Shown here: positions 5,593 through 7,415 of the stretch, piece after piece
Position numbering within the stretch: the first letter of the stretch is position 1
How the letters are laid out: each line of letters begins with the position of its first letter
NCBI GenBank assembly: GCA_020348765.1
Contig: CP070753.1
Span: forward strand, 1,721,804-1,729,218
Direction: 5' to 3'
DNA: 7,415 nucleotides
Source: Burkholderiales bacterium
Lineage (GTDB): Bacteria > Pseudomonadota > Gammaproteobacteria > Burkholderiales > Burkholderiaceae_E
Notes under the pieces: generated by a model
Databases searched by the model: none
What the model saw: the letters and a program-made list of their open reading frames with translations, nothing else
Told to the model about the DNA's origin: nothing
Program-made: the position numbers and the translations under genes

Positions 5593-7287
5593 ATGAACGC
5601 ACCGATTGCTGCCAAGCGCCTGGCGCGAGACATCTCGGCGCCGCGCGGCACGAAACTGAGCGCGAAGAGCTGGCTGACCGAAGCGGCGCTGCGCATGCTG
5701 ATGAACAACCTCGACCGCGAGGTGGCCGAGAACCCGGACCAACTGGTCGTCTACGGCGGCGTCGGCAAGGCCGCGCGCGACTGGGCCTGCTATGACGCGA
5801 TCGTCGCCGCGCTCAAGCGCCTGAACGACGACGAGAGTCTGCTGATCCAGTCGGGCAAGCCGGTGGGCGTATTCAAGTCGCACCCGGACGCGCCGCGCGT
5901 ACTGATCGCGAACTCGAACCTGGTCGGCAAGTGGAACGACTGGGACCATTTCAACGAGCTCGACCGCAAGGGCCTGATGATGTACGGCCAGATGACGGCC
6001 GGCTCGTGGATCTACATCGGCTCGCAGGGCATCATCCAGGGCACCTACGAAACCTTCGTCGAGCTCGGGCGCCAGCACTTCGGAGGCGACTGGAAGGGCA
6101 AGTGGATCCTCACCGCGGGGCTCGGCGGCATGGGCGGCGCGCAGCCGCTGGCCGCGGTCCTGGCCGGTGCCTCGTGCGTGGTCATCGAGTGCCAGCAGTC
6201 GCGCATCGACATGCGGCTGAAGACCCGCTACCTCGATCACCAGGCGAAGGACATCGACGAGGCGCTGGCGATCATCGGCGACGCGCACGCGCAGGGCCGG
6301 GCCGTATCGGTCGGCATCCTGGGCAATGTCGCCGAGCTGCTGCCCGAGTACGTGCGACTCGGCATCCGACCCGATGCGCTGACCGACCAGACCAGCGCAC
6401 ACGACCTGATCAACGGCTATCTGCCGATCGGCTGGAGCGTCGAGCGCTGGCTCGAGGTCCGCGCCTCGGGCAGCGAAGCGGACCGGAGCGCACTGATCGC
6501 CGATGCCGCGCGCTCGGCGGCCGAGCACGTGCGCGAGGGCATGCTGGCCTATCACCGGATGGGCGTGCCGGTGATCGACTACGGCAACAACCTGCGCCAG
6601 GTGGCCAAGGACGCCGGTGTCGCGGACGCGTTCGCGTATCCGGGCTTCGTGCCCGCGTGCATCCGGCCACTGTTCTGCCAGGGCAAGGGCCCGTTCCGCT
6701 GGGCCGCGCTCTCGGGCGACCCGGAGGACATCTACCGCACCGACGCCAAGGTCAAGGCGCTGTTTCCCGAGGACCTGCACCTGCACCGCTGGCTCGACCA
6801 GGCCCGCGAGCGGATCAGCTTCCAGGGGCTGCCGGCTCGGATCTGCTGGCTCGGACTCGGACAGCGGCACAAGGCCGGACTCGCGTTCAACGAGATGGTG
6901 CGCAAGGGCGAGCTCAAGGCGCCGATCGTGATCGGGCGCGACCACCTGGACACCGGCTCGGTTGCGAGCCCGAACCGCGAGACCGAGTCGATGCGCGACG
7001 GCAGCGACGCGATCGCCGACTGGCCGCTCCTGAACGCGATGCTCAATGTCGCCGGCGGCGGCACCTGGGTCTCGATCCATAACGGTGGCGGCGTCGGGAT
7101 CGGCTACTCGCAGCATGCCGGCGTCGTGATCGTCTGCGACGGCACCGAGGCTGCGGACGCCCGGATCGCTCGCGTGCTCTGGAACGACCCGGCCACCGGG
7201 GTCATGCGCCATGCCGATGCCGGCTATCCGGACGCGATCGCCTGCGCGCGATCGAACGACCTGGACCTGCCGATGCTCGGACGCTGA
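5593..7287 (+). CDS. hutU: Urocanate hydratase
   Basis: This 564-residue cytoplasmic enzyme converts urocanate to 4-imidazolone-5-propionate, step two of histidine degradation, using tightly bound NAD+ as an electrophile. The N-terminus has the family block [19 protein letters not shown] (18-36) and [12 protein letters not shown] (37-48). The NAD-binding glycine-rich stretch is [12 protein letters not shown] (176-187). The urocanase signature [10 protein letters not shown] is at 410-419, with Cys418 in the position of the Pseudomonas putida Cys410 implicated in catalysis. The blocks [20 protein letters not shown] (448-467) and [14 protein letters not shown] (497-510) are also intact. The length fits the family (about 555-560) with a few extra N-terminal residues. 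AAGGA lies 9 bases before the ATG. Nothing suggests damage. It is transcribed divergently from the transporter and is followed by hutH after 20 bp. Confidence 0.98.
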   Translation: MNAPIAAKRLARDISAPRGTKLSAKSWLTEAALRMLMNNLDREVAENPDQLVVYGGVGKAARDWACYDAIVAALKRLNDDESLLIQSGKPVGVFKSHPDAPRVLIANSNLVGKWNDWDHFNELDRKGLMMYGQMTAGSWIYIGSQGIIQGTYETFVELGRQHFGGDWKGKWILTAGLGGMGGAQPLAAVLAGASCVVIECQQSRIDMRLKTRYLDHQAKDIDEALAIIGDAHAQGRAVSVGILGNVAELLPEYVRLGIRPDALTDQTSAHDLINGYLPIGWSVERWLEVRASGSEADRSALIADAARSAAEHVREGMLAYHRMGVPVIDYGNNLRQVAKDAGVADAFAYPGFVPACIRPLFCQGKGPFRWAALSGDPEDIYRTDAKVKALFPEDLHLHRWLDQARERISFQGLPARICWLGLGQRHKAGLAFNEMVRKGELKAPIVIGRDHLDTGSVASPNRETESMRDGSDAIADWPLLNAMLNVAGGGTWVSIHNGGGVGIGYSQHAGVVIVCDGTEAADARIARVLWNDPATGVMRHADAGYPDAIACARSNDLDLPMLGR

Positions 7288-7307
7288 GCACGCCGGTGGC
7301 GCGCACG

Positions 7308-7415
7308 ATGCGCGTGGCGCCCGGGGCGCTCACGCTGGCGGAGTTGCGCGCGGCCTGGCTTGCGCCGCTGCGGCCACGACTGCCGCGCGGCTGGCGCGCG
7401 CCGGTCGAGGCGAGC
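7308..7415 (+). CDS. hutH: Histidine ammonia-lyase, N-terminal fragment (cut by window edge)
   Basis: Thirty-six codons are visible, beginning MRVAPGALTLAELRAAWLAP and ending PVEAS. This fits the start of histidine ammonia-lyases, which typically read LTPGxLTLAQLR and then reach an (I/V)xAS motif about 20 residues later. The enzyme removes ammonia from histidine to give urocanate, the substrate of HutU. The catalytic Ala-Ser-Gly (MIO) site would lie well beyond the window. The ATG at 7308 is preferred; an in-frame GTG at 7296 is an alternative that would add four residues. Neither has a strong Shine-Dalgarno sequence, so coupling to hutU (20-bp gap, 7288-7307) is plausible. Confidence 0.8.
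   Translation, partial: MRVAPGALTLAELRAAWLAPLRPRLPRGWRAPVEAS

Noticed and set aside
4211..5596. A 461-codon plus-strand open frame opposite livK
   Set aside because: It is the shadow of livK, which has a signal peptide, a strong ribosome-binding site and family motifs.
5464..7212. A 582-codon open frame on the minus strand covering most of hutU
   Set aside because: It is antisense to an intact, fully conserved urocanate hydratase, and its translation is low-complexity and rich in Arg, Ala, Val and Asp. It is the expected mirror of high-GC codon use.
1..7415. CRISPR arrays, insertion sequences, tRNA/rRNA genes or phage genes
   Set aside because: No spaced direct repeats, terminal inverted repeats with transposase, or RNA gene signatures were seen.

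Overview
The window is a high-GC bacterial segment with strong G/C preference at third codon positions. Its gene content is typical of a proteobacterium, and a beta-proteobacterial or Burkholderiales-like source is my best guess. That guess rests on gene style only, since there is no rRNA or other phylogenetic marker here.

Layout: two divergent transcription units meet at a 125-bp intergenic region (5468-5592). The leftward unit is a complete branched-chain-amino-acid-type (HAAT family) ABC transporter in the order binding protein (livK-like, 5467-4304), permease (livH-like, 4212-3349), permease (livM-like, 3269-2388), ATPase (livG-like, 2391-1603) and ATPase (livF-like, 1610-882). A GntR/UTRA regulator of the HutC type (862-125) follows. 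A further short open frame begins at 115 and leaves the window at its left edge; I cannot identify it. The rightward unit is urocanate hydratase hutU (5593-7287), followed after 20 bp by the first 36 codons of histidine ammonia-lyase hutH (7308-7415, cut by the window edge).

How it works together: HutH deaminates histidine to urocanate and HutU hydrates urocanate to imidazolonepropionate, the first two steps of histidine utilisation. HutC-type repressors classically bind urocanate as inducer. A transporter that shares its operon with hutC and faces hutU/hutH is therefore most simply an uptake system for histidine, urocanate or a related imidazole compound, rather than for leucine, isoleucine or valine. 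This specificity is inferred from context.

The regulatory centre is the divergent intergenic region. It holds a perfect 5-bp-arm palindrome at 5523-5536 that resembles known HutC operators. A near-consensus sigma70 promoter for hutU (TTGACA, 16 bp, TATCAT) has its -35 box inside that palindrome. An oppositely oriented candidate promoter for livK overlaps the same -10 region. A strong hairpin (4219-4264) lies between the binding-protein gene and the first permease gene and touches the permease ribosome-binding site; it could set the usual excess of binding protein over membrane subunits.

The genes all belong to known families and I see no undescribed machinery. The points worth a second look are the linkage of a HAAT transporter to hut, the compact shared promoter/operator, and the intra-operon hairpin.
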